From Desmospora activa DSM 45169 (lineage in GTDB: Bacteria; Bacillota; Bacilli; Thermoactinomycetales; DSM-45169), in contig NZ_PZZP01000001.1 in NCBI RefSeq assembly GCF_003046315.1, positions 1,364,001-1,428,000 of the forward strand: a DNA stretch of 64,000 nt, read 5' to 3'. The notes beneath the pieces were generated by a model that ran no database searches, was not told the origin of the DNA, and saw only the letters and a program-made list of their open reading frames with translations. Shown here in pieces: positions 35,801-43,964 of the stretch (positions are counted from its first letter, which is position 1; each line of letters begins with the position of its first letter). Made by a program: the position numbers and the translations under genes.

Positions 35801-36829
35801 GAATGGAATATCATGTTGAGCAGCATCGAGGAACTCCTTTTTAACCTCTTGAATCAATTGACGAAAACCAAACACTCCCGAGACATCTGTCCGGATCACC
35901 AACTGATTGACAAAATACCCGATCATTTTTTCCAGCTCACTACGGCTGCGATTCGTCACAGCAACACCTGTAACCAGATCGGTTTGGCCCGTATAACGAT
36001 GAAGAAACGCCTTAAACCCGGCCAAAAGAACCATAAACAGAGAAGCTCCCTCTTTTTCCCCTATTTCTTTCAATTTATCGGCAACAAACTTAGGAAGTGT
36101 AAATGTTTCAATCGCTCCTGAGAAGCTTTGCTTCACCGAACGGGGATAATCGGGCGGTAATTCCAGACGAGGAGGATTCGGCTTCAACTTCTCTTCCCAA
36201 TAGGAAAGACGGTGTTGAAATTCCTTTGTTTCCATCTCTTCCTTTTGCCAATGGGCAAAGTCTGCATACTGAAGAGTCAATTCCGGAAGCGGAGAGGTTT
36301 CTCCCCGGGAGTTGGCCTGGTACAATTCCGCCAACTCGCTCATGAAAACCCCCACCGACCAGCCGTCAAATACAATATGATGAACATTAAATATCAATAG
36401 GTGATCATGATCCTCCAGCCGAATCAGTTTGACTCGAAACAACGGCCCCTCCGTAAGGTTAAAGGGGCGGGCGCCCTCTTCTTTCGCCTCTTGCATCCCG
36501 CGGTTGAATCGATCCCGAAGAAGCACGGATGTCAAATCGACTATCGGCATGGATACGGTAAAAGGCGGCCACACCACTTGCATCGGCTTTCCGTTCTGCT
36601 TGGTGAACGTGGTACGTAGCGTTTCATGGCGCCGAATCAGTTCATTCAAGCACTCCCACAACACTCCAGAATCCAACGATCCGGTCACCCGATAACCGAA
36701 CACCAGGTTATAAACAGGATTATTCGGCTCCAGTTGGTCAAAAAACCACAGCTGTTCCTGTCCATATGAAGCAGGTAACACATAAACATCTTTTTGAACA
36801 TCCCCGTCTCCTGCTGATAAGTTGTTCAT
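32813..36829 (-). CDS. Nonribosomal peptide synthetase, terminal module C-A-T-TE
   Basis: A 1338-residue synthetase. The C domain (about 15-440) has the canonical HHIVFDGWS. The A domain (about 470-960) has FFTSGSTGRPKG and LYKTGD. The T domain carries the site as VGGYSLKAV (His replaced by Tyr; the modified Ser is kept, near 1018). The type I thioesterase (about 1085-1338) has the nucleophile in GWSFGAT and a C-terminal GHHHNLV histidine. The A pocket reads about DPKFFGVIYK and is unassigned. The TE makes this the last module, although the gene is upstream of the three-module synthetase, so gene order and assembly order differ. The ATG at 36829 has AGGGGGT 5 bases before it. Confidence 0.95.
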   Translation of the reverse strand: MNNLSAGDGDVQKDVYVLPASYGQEQLWFFDQLEPNNPVYNLVFGYRVTGSLDSGVLWECLNELIRRHETLRTTFTKQNGKPMQVVWPPFTVSMPIVDLTSVLLRDRFNRGMQEAKEEGARPFNLTEGPLFRVKLIRLEDHDHLLIFNVHHIVFDGWSVGVFMSELAELYQANSRGETSPLPELTLQYADFAHWQKEEMETKEFQHRLSYWEEKLKPNPPRLELPPDYPRSVKQSFSGAIETFTLPKFVADKLKEIGEKEGASLFMVLLAGFKAFLHRYTGQTDLVTGVAVTNRSRSELEKMIGYFVNQLVIRTDVSGVFGFRQLIQEVKKEFLDAAQHDIPFGKLVEHLKPERTVNHTPFFQVMFVYGDESDQQEKLAPGIEMESLEVDNGKSKFDMGMRFNKNGDSIVGEVDYNTGLFRRESILNMIEHFILILKNAANDPDRSISKLPILTEKEQQLLMKEQHKANFQYPDLRLPQQLLQEQAERLPEAVAITGEQGSLTYRELNQRVNQLARYLKKKGIAPGELVGVYLERSWESIISLFAIWKAGGTYLPLDLSYPKERIAMIAAESEMALLVTTRQVSGPLSSRIKVPFLYIDEEWNAVTQEAPENGTLSRDWSLDHLAYVFFTSGSTGRPKGVSMAHRALMYHMEWSLQEHPLGVGDGVLLKNSVSFDPCLKEMCNPLLYGARVVLGPPEVEMRPEKQVEMIKKEGIFRLFTVPAILDRLLDFPGFSECNSLKEVFCGGEALPPKLVQKFFSKMNAKLINVYGPTECCIYMTSWNCNPEKIDGRVPIGYPAPFADVYVLDKNQQPVPTGVPGELYIGGRTLAEGYINRPDLTKKAFIPHLFSQQPGARLYKTGDWVRYREDGSLEFLERIDHQVKIRGVRIELQEIEALLTQHQSVKKAKVLTRKDDSGGSSLVAYMIPSKEPVATTDIRLYLGEHLPAFMLPSYFVWMDAFPVQESSKKINYKAFPSPESARGQELNLVARDRIELEMVKLWEDVLQTKNIGLTNNFFDVGGYSLKAVELLDAINETFGVELPLSTLFQKSTVIEMCDHIRDVTPTSSNLLVCIQQGNGSEVPFVMVHPGGGGVLCYYHLAKALGEHQTVYGIQAMGYESEDSPLTDIHEMADLYVEQLRQKLPKGPYRLLGWSFGATIAYEMTRRFEKMGEKVEFLGLLDAHPIDSREEDSLAVTRNRDSLVAWAERLGMDKNELEGLDQEQQLLKVLRQAQERQVLPLSADVSTVKKYLGIMIANRTATLDYTVKEPIQADLHLFLVNEVSPQDPIPLVDPALWYKRTTGQVRKYFIQGHHHNLVDPPHVQYLGEKIRQVMVKMAVKS

Positions 36830-36905
36830 ATAATACCCCCTAGAGTGAAAATATACGGTTAGCTAACCCCCAGCATTCGACATAAATGCCTTCTCTTCTC
36901 TCACG

Positions 36906-36911
36906 ATTATA
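36906..36911 (-). promoter_or_regulatory. Possible -10 box of the upstream NRPS gene
   Basis: Minus-strand TATAAT about 77 bases before the ATG. No -35 is present at 17 bases, but an A/T-rich direct repeat (plus AGTATTAAGTATT near 36931) sits where an activator could bind. Control by the cluster's LuxR-type regulator is one possibility. Confidence 0.35.
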
Positions 36912-37007
36912 AAAAATGAATCAAAAAAAGTATTAAGTATTTTACGCAAAAATTTTCTGAACGGATAGACAGGCTCTCACTCATCACACTTAAGATACAG
37001 TCCGTCG

Positions 37008-37036
37008 AAATAAAAGAGGGAACCTGAGGTTCCCTT
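37008..37036 (-). terminator. Terminator after the DUF4097 lipoprotein gene
   Basis: Minus strand GGGAACC TCA GGTTCCC followed by TCTTTTATTT, 50 bases past the stop of the DUF4097 gene. Confidence 0.75.
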
Positions 37037-37085
37037 CGATCCGATCAACACTATATACTTTGTTGACCCAGTAATTCTGTTATTT

Positions 37086-37829
37086 TTATGGTGCAACTGA
37101 GATGCCGCCTGAAGTTGTATCTAGTTGAACTTGATGGGTACCGTCACCGATGGTGCCCGATTCTTCATTGCCGCTTACAGGAAAATCAATACTTTTGGAG
37201 CCGGATTTTGTGGCGATTCGTAGTGTCAGATCCGGACTTTCATCATTCAGATTTAGGTCGATATTTCCGCTAGTACTCGATAGATTCATATGGGTGGAAA
37301 ATTTTCCAAACGCGATAGATATACCTCCACTGGTAGTGCTGCCATTAATCCGTTTTGCAGTAATCCCCTCTCCGTTCACATTACTAGCCGAAGCGGAGAA
37401 TTGGAGTTGATTCAGGTTAAGATTTCGCAACTCAATATTTCCCGAGGATCCTTCGAGATTCAAGTCTTGATTGTAGTCTTTCGGAACCTTGACCGTCACT
37501 TTGGGGGGATCAGTTAAATAACCGCCGATTTTCATAATTCCTATTCGAAGCCCCTCCCATTCTGTTGAGATATCGACGTGATCTCCTCTCTGATTCATGG
37601 AAAGCCTCGGTCCTCGTTCAAAGGTATCTAACACCACTTCCAATTGGTTCGAGGAACCATCCTCAACAACGACATCCACACTTCCATAATTCACTGAAAT
37701 ACTGTTAACATCACCTGCATCCAATGAATCCTCTTCGGTCATCGGATCCCCTTTGACGAGGGCACACCCCGATATCATTACCGTCATTACAAAAAGAAAA
37801 AATACAGGAAAAATAATCTTTTTACCCAT
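37086..37829 (-). CDS. DUF4097-type lipoprotein (beta-solenoid)
   Basis: A protein of about 247 residues. The signal MGKKIIFPVFFLFVMTVMISGCALVKG contains a lipobox (ISGC), so the mature protein should be lipid-anchored at the outer membrane face. The rest has repeated beta-strand patterns (TTSGGISIAFGKFST, SSTSGNIDLNLND, TTSGGISVAP) typical of DUF4097 putative adhesins. The start ATG at 37829 has GGGGTG upstream; the longer frame lacks a site. An operator-like palindrome lies about 100 bases upstream. The role in the cluster is unknown; surface sensing or immunity are possible. Confidence 0.8.
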   Translation of the reverse strand: MGKKIIFPVFFLFVMTVMISGCALVKGDPMTEEDSLDAGDVNSISVNYGSVDVVVEDGSSNQLEVVLDTFERGPRLSMNQRGDHVDISTEWEGLRIGIMKIGGYLTDPPKVTVKVPKDYNQDLNLEGSSGNIELRNLNLNQLQFSASASNVNGEGITAKRINGSTTSGGISIAFGKFSTHMNLSSTSGNIDLNLNDESPDLTLRIATKSGSKSIDFPVSGNEESGTIGDGTHQVQLDTTSGGISVAP

Positions 37830-37931
37830 TGCGTTCACCCCTATAATCTTCTGATATCTGTTGGAGTCAACGGGTGGCCCCAATAAAAATATTGTCCACC
37901 TGTCCCCTTTGTAATATATACTCGTTATCTA

Positions 37932-37944
37932 TATACTGAGTATA
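37932..37944. promoter_or_regulatory. Palindromic operator candidate before DUF4097 gene
   Basis: A perfect palindrome TATACT-G-AGTATA (15 bases including flanking A/T), identical to the one before the ABC exporter. Another half-site TATATACT lies at 37916-37923. Confidence 0.6.
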
Positions 37945-37983
37945 TGCATGGCCCCTTCAAAAAGCAACCTGATCTTTGTTCAA

Positions 37984-38020
37984 ACAAAAAAAGAGCAAAA
38001 CGCCATGTGTTTTGCTCTTT
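37984..38020 (-). terminator. Terminator after the subtilisin-like protease gene
   Basis: AAAGAGCAAAAC / GTTTTGCTCTTT stem with a 7-base loop, followed on the minus strand by a T-run. Confidence 0.85.
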
Positions 38021-38089
38021 AAAACCAGATTTAACTAATTGCTCCATGTGCTACGGTAGTTCTGATGAAACTCCAGTCTATCAATCTTT

Positions 38090-39322
38090 TTATTGAGCGT
38101 ATCGGACCGCACGCTCCGCATTAAGCCTTCCGGAAGTCCATAGGGTGCCTGTCCCGGGAATTTTGTCGGCCGTCTCCATAATGATGTGCCGAATTTCTTC
38201 GTTGTTATATCCTTCTGAAGCGAGCAATGCCGCCACTCCTGCAACATGGGGAACAGACATCGATGTACCGCTCACCTCATAGTATTGGCTACCGATAATT
38301 GTCGAGATGATATCTGTACCTGGCGCTGCAATGTCGACCCATTCCCCAAAGTTGGAACTCTCCGCTTTTTCATCGTTTGAATCAGTGTTTGCTACTGAAA
38401 TAGCAGGTTTGTAAGCAGCAGGGTAACGCGGTTTGGAAGTAGGATTGTTCCCAGCTGAGCCTATAACCACCGCTCCCTTCTCCCAAGCATACAAGACGGC
38501 AGCTTCCAGCGTTGGACTATGCTCATTGATACCAAAGCTACAGGTGATGACATCGGCCCCCTGATCGGCAGCATGGATGATACCCTGAGCGAAGTAAGAA
38601 GTGTATCCGCTATCTGTCTCGTTCTTAAAGATGCGAACGGACAGGATTTTGGAGTGAGGGGCAATACCCGCAATGCCGATCCCGTTGTTGGTGGTAGCCG
38701 CCGCAATCCCTGCAATATGGGTTCCATGTCCATATTCGTCCTGAGGATCCCAATCATTCTCCACAAAGTCGTAGCCTTTAATCACTCTTCCTTCCAGGTC
38801 GGGATGATCATCCTGAACACCAGAATCGACAACGGCTATCGTGACATCCGAAGATCCCATTGTAAGATCCCAGGCCTCTGGAGCCTTAATTTTTTGTAGC
38901 CCCCATTGGTAAGTGGAGAAAAGGGGATCATTTGGTAAAAACGCTTTTACTTTTTGCCGATTCCATTGAGGAGTGGACAGATCATTCGTTACAATATCAA
39001 CATTTCCAGGACGATCCAACTCCACATATTCGACATCAGGATGTTTGCGATACTGTTCTACAGCCAAAGAAGAAGATTCTCCCTCTGGTATTTCAACAAC
39101 CAGGAAATCTAGTTGATGACTCTCAAGAATGATCTGGTCTCCGCGTTTACGAACCAGAGATTGACGGACGTTTTCACTGGTTTTCGTTTTATATTTCACG
39201 ATCAGACGCTTTTCAATCGATTCCGACGTAGCTGATTCCACAGTTGTCGGAGACCACAATGAGATCGACAATGAAGTGATCAACAGAAACACTAAAAATA
39301 AAGCCCATAATTCCCTTTTCAT
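38090..39322 (-). CDS. Secreted subtilisin-family (S8) serine protease
   Basis: A protein of about 410 residues with a signal peptide (MKRELWALFLVFLLITSLSISL), an inhibitor-I9-like propeptide (about 35-110, RLIVKYKTK ... HPDVEYVELD), and a thermitase/subtilisin catalytic domain with Asp in AVVDSGV, His in GHGTHIAG, the oxyanion Asn in SAGNNP and Ser in SGTSMSVPHVAG. The ATG at 39322 has GAGAGGTG upstream. It sits between the synthetases and the tailoring operon, 95 bases after the hot-dog gene. It could be a general protease, a processing enzyme for the product, or a chance passenger. Confidence 0.9.
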   Translation of the reverse strand: MKRELWALFLVFLLITSLSISLWSPTTVESATSESIEKRLIVKYKTKTSENVRQSLVRKRGDQIILESHQLDFLVVEIPEGESSSLAVEQYRKHPDVEYVELDRPGNVDIVTNDLSTPQWNRQKVKAFLPNDPLFSTYQWGLQKIKAPEAWDLTMGSSDVTIAVVDSGVQDDHPDLEGRVIKGYDFVENDWDPQDEYGHGTHIAGIAAATTNNGIGIAGIAPHSKILSVRIFKNETDSGYTSYFAQGIIHAADQGADVITCSFGINEHSPTLEAAVLYAWEKGAVVIGSAGNNPTSKPRYPAAYKPAISVANTDSNDEKAESSNFGEWVDIAAPGTDIISTIIGSQYYEVSGTSMSVPHVAGVAALLASEGYNNEEIRHIIMETADKIPGTGTLWTSGRLNAERAVRYAQ

Positions 39323-39416
39323 GTATAATAACACCTCTCAAAAACCCGACAATGTTAAATTTATAATTTCAATATATTTCATTAGTTATAGAATCACCCG
39401 CAAATCACTTCATTCC

Positions 39417-39833
39417 TTATCCTGCATTTGCGCTCAGATAAATCGACATTTCTTCCACTTGAACAATGCTTTTTCCTTCTACGCGTGCCTCACCATATCC
39501 AATCATAAATGTCCGTTTCTTCTTGATTATTTCAAAAAATAAATCCAAGCGATCCCCTGGATAAGCGTGGTTCTCAAAACGAACCCCTTTAAATGAAGCA
39601 AGAAATCCCAGACCATTTTGAGGATCATCAAGACATACACTAAGTTGAGCGATGGATTCCACTACCAACATAAAAGGCATGGCAGGTTTTTCACTTTTCT
39701 GATCAAAGAACCATTCAGACCAGCTTAAGTTCTTATATCCTTTCACCCAATAACCGGATTGGTACTCACAGATCTGATCCACCAGTAAAAAAGGCGGACG
39801 GTAAGGAAGCACTTCTAATATTTCATTCAACAA
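39417..39833 (-). CDS. Hot-dog-fold FabZ-like protein lacking the catalytic His
   Basis: A protein of about 138 residues resembling 3-hydroxyacyl-ACP dehydratase FabZ: LPYRPPFLLVDQI aligns with the FabZ LPHRYPFLLVDR block, and MPFMLVVESIAQL with MPGVLIVEAMAQ. The catalytic histidine of the first block is tyrosine here, while the catalytic acid (Glu in VVES) is kept. True dehydration is therefore doubtful, and it may be an altered dehydratase, an isomerase or a thioesterase on the cluster's acyl chain. The TTG start overlaps the stop of the (frameshift-corrected) thioesterase, indicating coupling. The ribosome site AAGGAG lies just upstream. Confidence 0.75.
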   Translation of the reverse strand: MLNEILEVLPYRPPFLLVDQICEYQSGYWVKGYKNLSWSEWFFDQKSEKPAMPFMLVVESIAQLSVCLDDPQNGLGFLASFKGVRFENHAYPGDRLDLFFEIIKKKRTFMIGYGEARVEGKSIVQVEEMSIYLSANAG

Positions 39834-40598
39834 CCCTCTCTCCTTTTTAATCCTTTCAAGGTTTCTTCCAAAATCGACAACAGTTCCAAGCGGTGGTCAT
39901 ATAAGTAGAAATGCCCCCCCCGTAAACATCTGCAGCTTAAACGCTTCCCCGGAATGCTTCTCCCATGCGCTCAGATTTTCCATCGGGATCTCCTGATCGT
40001 CCATCCCTCCGAAAACTGTAATTCCACAGGGCAAAGGAGTCCCTTCTTGGTATTGGTATGTCTGAAACAACCGAAAATCAGAGCGTATCAACGGGAGAAC
40101 CATGTCGACAAGCTCCCGATGACGCCAGACCTCTTCTGGTATTCCTCCCAGCTTTTTCACGTGATCAATAAAGTCATCATCAGACAAACGATATTGATCC
40201 ATGTCTTTGGGGAGAAGAAGATGAGGGGCCGGAAAAGCGGACAAAAAGAGATGCACTGGCGCAGGAGCCCCTACATTCATCAGATATCTGGCCAGTTCAA
40301 AAGCAACTAAAGCCCCCATACTGTGACCAAAAAAAACATAGGGTTGATGAAGGTAAGATAACATGGCCGGACCTAATTTATTTACCAGCTCTTGTATAGA
40401 AGTTACGGGAGGTTCCGCCGTTCGCTCTTCCCGACCGGGCAACATTATTGAATAGAGACCCACCCGTAAAGAGAGATGTTCTTTCCAGGAGTAGTAAGCC
40501 CAACTTCCTCCGCCCGCATATGGAAAACAGAATAGGTGATATGACGGATTAAGAGGATGGTTGAGTTTTTTTATCCAATTACCGGTATGAATCTTCAT
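39827..40598 (-). pseudogene. Type II thioesterase, frameshifted near the 3' end
   Basis: An alpha/beta hydrolase of the NRPS type II thioesterase family, which clears mis-primed carrier proteins. LFCFPYAGGG, the nucleophile motif FFGHSMGALVAFELAR and IRSDFRLFQTY are clear. As written, the frame ends early as FTGGAFLLI at an 8-base run of C (G on the minus strand, 39914-39921). Removing one base gives FTGGHFYLYDHRLELLSIL, restoring the catalytic His and a stop at 39827 that overlaps the next gene's start. This strongly suggests a sequencing error or a recent or reversible homopolymer slip. The start is taken as the ATG at 40598, two bases past the aldolase gene's stop. Confidence 0.85.
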
Positions 40599-40599
40599 A

Positions 40600-41694
40600 T
40601 CAGCGCGCAATTGGTTTGTCGCCTCCAACTACTAAATCGCCTTCCATTAAAGTAGGTCCTTCCGCCAATACTTCTTTCACCGCGGTCAAGGCTTCATCGA
40701 CTTCGGTGAAGGTCACATCATGGTGAAACACCGCTCGGAGCCGCCCAAAGCCCATCTCACTTACCAGTAATCCCTTCTGTTGTAACATGTGCTGGAATGT
40801 TCTCCAGGTAAAGCGGGGATCTAGAATTTCAAACAAAACGATATTGGTCTGTACTGTCTCCAGGTTCACCTTAATGCCGGGAAGTCGGGATAAAGATTCT
40901 GCAAAACCTCGTGCTTTTTGATGATCCTCTTGCAAGCGAAATATCATGTTTTGCAGGGAATATATCCCCGCTGCAGCCACCACTCCTGCTTGGCGCATCC
41001 CACCCCCCAACATTTTCCTCCAACGACGAACCTTCTCAATAAATTCCCCACTTCCTACAACCATCGACCCGATCGGACTACACAAACCCTTGGATAGACA
41101 GAATTGAATCGAATCGGCATAACGGGTAATATCATCGACCGGTATTCCCATAGAAACCGATGCGTGAAACAGTCTGGCTCCATCCATATGGATAGGTATT
41201 TTCTTTTTCCTTGCAAACATCTGTATCTCATCCAGATACTCAAGAGAAAGAACAACCCCCCCACAACGGTTATGGGTGTTCTCCAAGCAAATCAGAGCAG
41301 GCAACGCAAACTGAGGATCATCCATATCTTCGGGAAATGCATGCTCCAAATCATTTAGTAACAAGCGCCCGTCAGATTGAGTGGGGATCGGTTCATACAC
41401 CACACCTCCACAAACGGAAGCTCCACCAGCTTCGTAAATATAAATATCCGATTCATTTCCAACAAGCACTTTTGCCCCCCTGGGGCAGTGAGTCAAAATG
41501 GATGTCAAATTGGCCATGGTACCGCTTGGCATGAAGCATGCAGCTTCTTTCTTCAATAAGTCTGCCGAAAGAGCCTCCAATCGGTTGACGGTAGGATCTT
41601 CCCCGTAGACATCATCACCCAGTTTGGCTCGAAACATCGCTTCCTTCATCTCTGGAGTTGGCTGTGTAAATGTGTCACTGCGCAGGTCGATCAT
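40600..41694 (-). CDS. Threonine-aldolase-family PLP enzyme
   Basis: A 364-residue fold-type I PLP enzyme of the low-specificity L-threonine aldolase family (SDTFTQPTPEMKEAM, GDDVYGEDPTVN, ENTHNRCGG, HMDGARLFHAS, Lys in FCLSKGLCSPIGS). The family cleaves or forms beta-hydroxy-alpha-amino acids with glycine. Within this cluster it could supply a beta-hydroxy amino acid, tune the threonine pool, or condense an aldehyde with glycine. The ATG at 41694 has GGAGGGG upstream and overlaps the ATP-grasp gene by 20 bases, so it belongs to a tight operon. Confidence 0.88.
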   Translation of the reverse strand: MIDLRSDTFTQPTPEMKEAMFRAKLGDDVYGEDPTVNRLEALSADLLKKEAACFMPSGTMANLTSILTHCPRGAKVLVGNESDIYIYEAGGASVCGGVVYEPIPTQSDGRLLLNDLEHAFPEDMDDPQFALPALICLENTHNRCGGVVLSLEYLDEIQMFARKKKIPIHMDGARLFHASVSMGIPVDDITRYADSIQFCLSKGLCSPIGSMVVGSGEFIEKVRRWRKMLGGGMRQAGVVAAAGIYSLQNMIFRLQEDHQKARGFAESLSRLPGIKVNLETVQTNIVLFEILDPRFTWRTFQHMLQQKGLLVSEMGFGRLRAVFHHDVTFTEVDEALTAVKEVLAEGPTLMEGDLVVGGDKPIAR

Positions 41695-42928
41695 CCCACT
41701 CCCCTCCATTCCAATACTCTATTTTTAACCGGGCTTCCGCTTCCTTCATGACTTTAGAAACCCCACCATAATCCTCTCCATAAGCGATAAAAAACCCAAG
41801 ACGATGATATGAATTTTCCGGAGGCTGAATCCGTTTGAAAAAATCGGATGTCATCTCCACACAATGAACTCCTTTCATTTGACGCACAATCTCTATGCCA
41901 TTTATCCCAGACAAAACGCCTTCGCGTTCGGCCATCAGAAACTTTACCCCTGCACAACCTTTTTTCGACCAAGTTACTCTCGGTGATTGCCCAACCGCAA
42001 TCCGTATTTGTTCCTGCAATAAATCGATTCCGGTTGCCAATTGAATCGCCTGGGGAATCATGCCGCCGGCCAAGCGAGCATTCATTTCAATCACTTGACA
42101 TCCATTTTTGGTCCACTTCACTTCGGTATGACTTGGACCGTTATCAAACCCTACTGCTTTAAGCGCTGTTCTTACCACTTTCTCCAATTCCTCTTTCTTC
42201 GCTTTGTTTAGAGGAGCCGGAAACATATGTCTAGATTCGATGAAATAAGGAATTCCAACTGTTTTTTTCTCCGTGATGCCAATACATACGCTTTCCCCTT
42301 TATAAGTCAACATTTCGACACTATACTCTTGCCCCTCTATATACTCTTCGATCAGAACCGTCTGAACTGTGGGTTGTCCACGTATATTGTGGGTGATCTC
42401 CAGCAATCGGGCTGCTTGATTTTTCACTTCGTCTTGATTCCGACACATGAACACACCGTTGGAACCACTATCATCCGCTGGCTTGACGATGCACGGAAAG
42501 TCCACTGGCAACACTTCTGGCCAATTTCCGCTTTGAATAATCATATATTTCGGTTGTGGAACATCAGCTTGCTGAAGCACCCTTCTCGTCTCCGCTTTAT
42601 TACGACAGATCCGAACCGTTTCCGGAGTATTCCCCGGAAATCCCCACCTTTGGGCTAGGGCAGCCACTGTTTCCAGGTAAAAATCTGAAGTTGTAGTAAT
42701 TCCGGATATTTCTTGTGGATTCAGTCGCTTTTCTATCGCTTTTATCAAACTTTCCAATCGATTGGTGTCACACGTTAAAACCTCGGCGGAAGTTTCTCCT
42801 AGTCCCCGATAGCGGGAAGGATCTCCAGTTGTGAATATAGGTGAAAACCCCATTTTCCTTGCCTGATGAAGAGCCTGCATTCCCGAGCCTGTCGTATTTG
42901 ATTCAATAAATAGCAGTATATTTCCCAT
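41675..42928 (-). CDS. ATP-grasp carboxylate-amine ligase
   Basis: A 417-residue ATP-grasp protein. The N-terminal preATP-grasp part is followed by FPCIVKPADDSGSNGVFMC (ATP-binding Lys and glycine loop), LIEEYIEGQEYSVEML and EVKWTKNGCQVIEMNARLAGGMIP (metal-binding Glu/Asn). It resembles amino-acid ligases of the carnosine-synthase/BacD class that join two amino acids through an acyl phosphate. It may couple the non-standard amino acid made by its neighbours. It overlaps both flanking genes (26 bases with the cysteine-synthase-like gene). Confidence 0.85.
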   Translation of the reverse strand: MGNILLFIESNTTGSGMQALHQARKMGFSPIFTTGDPSRYRGLGETSAEVLTCDTNRLESLIKAIEKRLNPQEISGITTTSDFYLETVAALAQRWGFPGNTPETVRICRNKAETRRVLQQADVPQPKYMIIQSGNWPEVLPVDFPCIVKPADDSGSNGVFMCRNQDEVKNQAARLLEITHNIRGQPTVQTVLIEEYIEGQEYSVEMLTYKGESVCIGITEKKTVGIPYFIESRHMFPAPLNKAKKEELEKVVRTALKAVGFDNGPSHTEVKWTKNGCQVIEMNARLAGGMIPQAIQLATGIDLLQEQIRIAVGQSPRVTWSKKGCAGVKFLMAEREGVLSGINGIEIVRQMKGVHCVEMTSDFFKRIQPPENSYHRLGFFIAYGEDYGGVSKVMKEAEARLKIEYWNGGEWDDRPAQ

Positions 42929-43952
42929 GATTGGCTCCTTGATTTAGTCGGGAGTATGACCAACAGTCTACCACCGTACCGTAAGGCACCTCTTGGGGAA
43001 CGAGATGTTCTGGTAATGTAACATTATTTTGCAACCGATAAGAATCATCATAAATAGTCTGACAGTAACGATCACCGCGATCAGGGAAAATAGCTACGAT
43101 ATTGGTTTCAGGCGGGACTTGTCGACTGATCCATCGGGCCACCGCGTATACGGAACCCGAGCTGTTACCGGCAAAAACTTTTTCTACTCGGGCAAGTTCG
43201 ACAGTCGCACTAAAGGCTTCTCGATCGTTTAACCAATGAACTTCATCGATAATCGAGTGGTCTACATTGGGAGGATGAAGGCTGTTTCCTAGTCCCCCTT
43301 GCAATCGCTTTGGTTTGTCTGGTTGGCCAAACAGTACACTTCCCACTGCATCAACCGCAACCACTTTAGGAGAATAACCCCTCTCTTTTAAAGCACGGGC
43401 TGTACCGCAGAGTGATCCACCGCTTCCCACAGACCCTACCAAGATATCGATGTCTTTTAAATCCTGCTGTAGCTCTTCCGCTAACATTCTGTATGATTTG
43501 GGGTTTTCGGGATTTTCGTACTGACGTAACCAGTAGGCATTGGGATACTGGTTTAGTAATTCCTTCAGCTTTTCCAAGCGAGCGCTCTGCCATCCGTGTT
43601 GCGACATTTCCTTAACAATGTGGATACATGCCCCCATAGACTGTAACTTACTTAAAGTGATGAGATCGATGCGCGGATCCGTTACAATGTGAACCTCATG
43701 GCCCAAAAAACCGCCCACCATCGCAACCCCCAGAGCCAATGTTCCGGATGAACTTTCAATGACTGGAGCTCCTTCTTTTAAACGCCCCGTTCGCTTAGCT
43801 TCCAAGATTGCTTGTTTGGCTACACGATCTTTCATGGCAAATGGATTGAGCAACTCCATCTTGGCGAAAACATTTCCAGGTGAACAACTTTCTTTTTTTA
43901 AACGCACTAAAGGGGTATTTCCAATACTTTGTATCAAGTTTTGATATAGCAT
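42903..43952 (-). CDS. Cysteine-synthase-family beta-replacement enzyme
   Basis: A 349-residue fold-type II PLP enzyme. The Schiff-base Lys is in NPFAMKDRVA, the phosphate loop in VGSVGSGGSLCGTA and the substrate loop in ESSSGTLALG. It is close to the SbnA/CysK group that swaps the side-chain leaving group of a phospho- or acetyl-amino acid for an amine. Beside a GHMP kinase and an argininosuccinate-lyase homologue, it fits the DabA role recalled for friulimicin-type clusters: attack of aspartate on O-phosphothreonine to give a 2,3-diaminobutyrate precursor. That reading is inference. ATG at 43952 with GGGGACC upstream. Confidence 0.85.
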   Translation of the reverse strand: MLYQNLIQSIGNTPLVRLKKESCSPGNVFAKMELLNPFAMKDRVAKQAILEAKRTGRLKEGAPVIESSSGTLALGVAMVGGFLGHEVHIVTDPRIDLITLSKLQSMGACIHIVKEMSQHGWQSARLEKLKELLNQYPNAYWLRQYENPENPKSYRMLAEELQQDLKDIDILVGSVGSGGSLCGTARALKERGYSPKVVAVDAVGSVLFGQPDKPKRLQGGLGNSLHPPNVDHSIIDEVHWLNDREAFSATVELARVEKVFAGNSSGSVYAVARWISRQVPPETNIVAIFPDRGDRYCQTIYDDSYRLQNNVTLPEHLVPQEVPYGTVVDCWSYSRLNQGANHGKYTAIY

Positions 43953-43964
43953 ATAGGTCCCCTT

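Noticed and set aside
39897-40628. Type II thioesterase as an intact gene ending at 39897
   Set aside because: The C terminus lacks the family's catalytic His, which reappears with a one-base change in an 8-base homopolymer, so it was called frameshifted.
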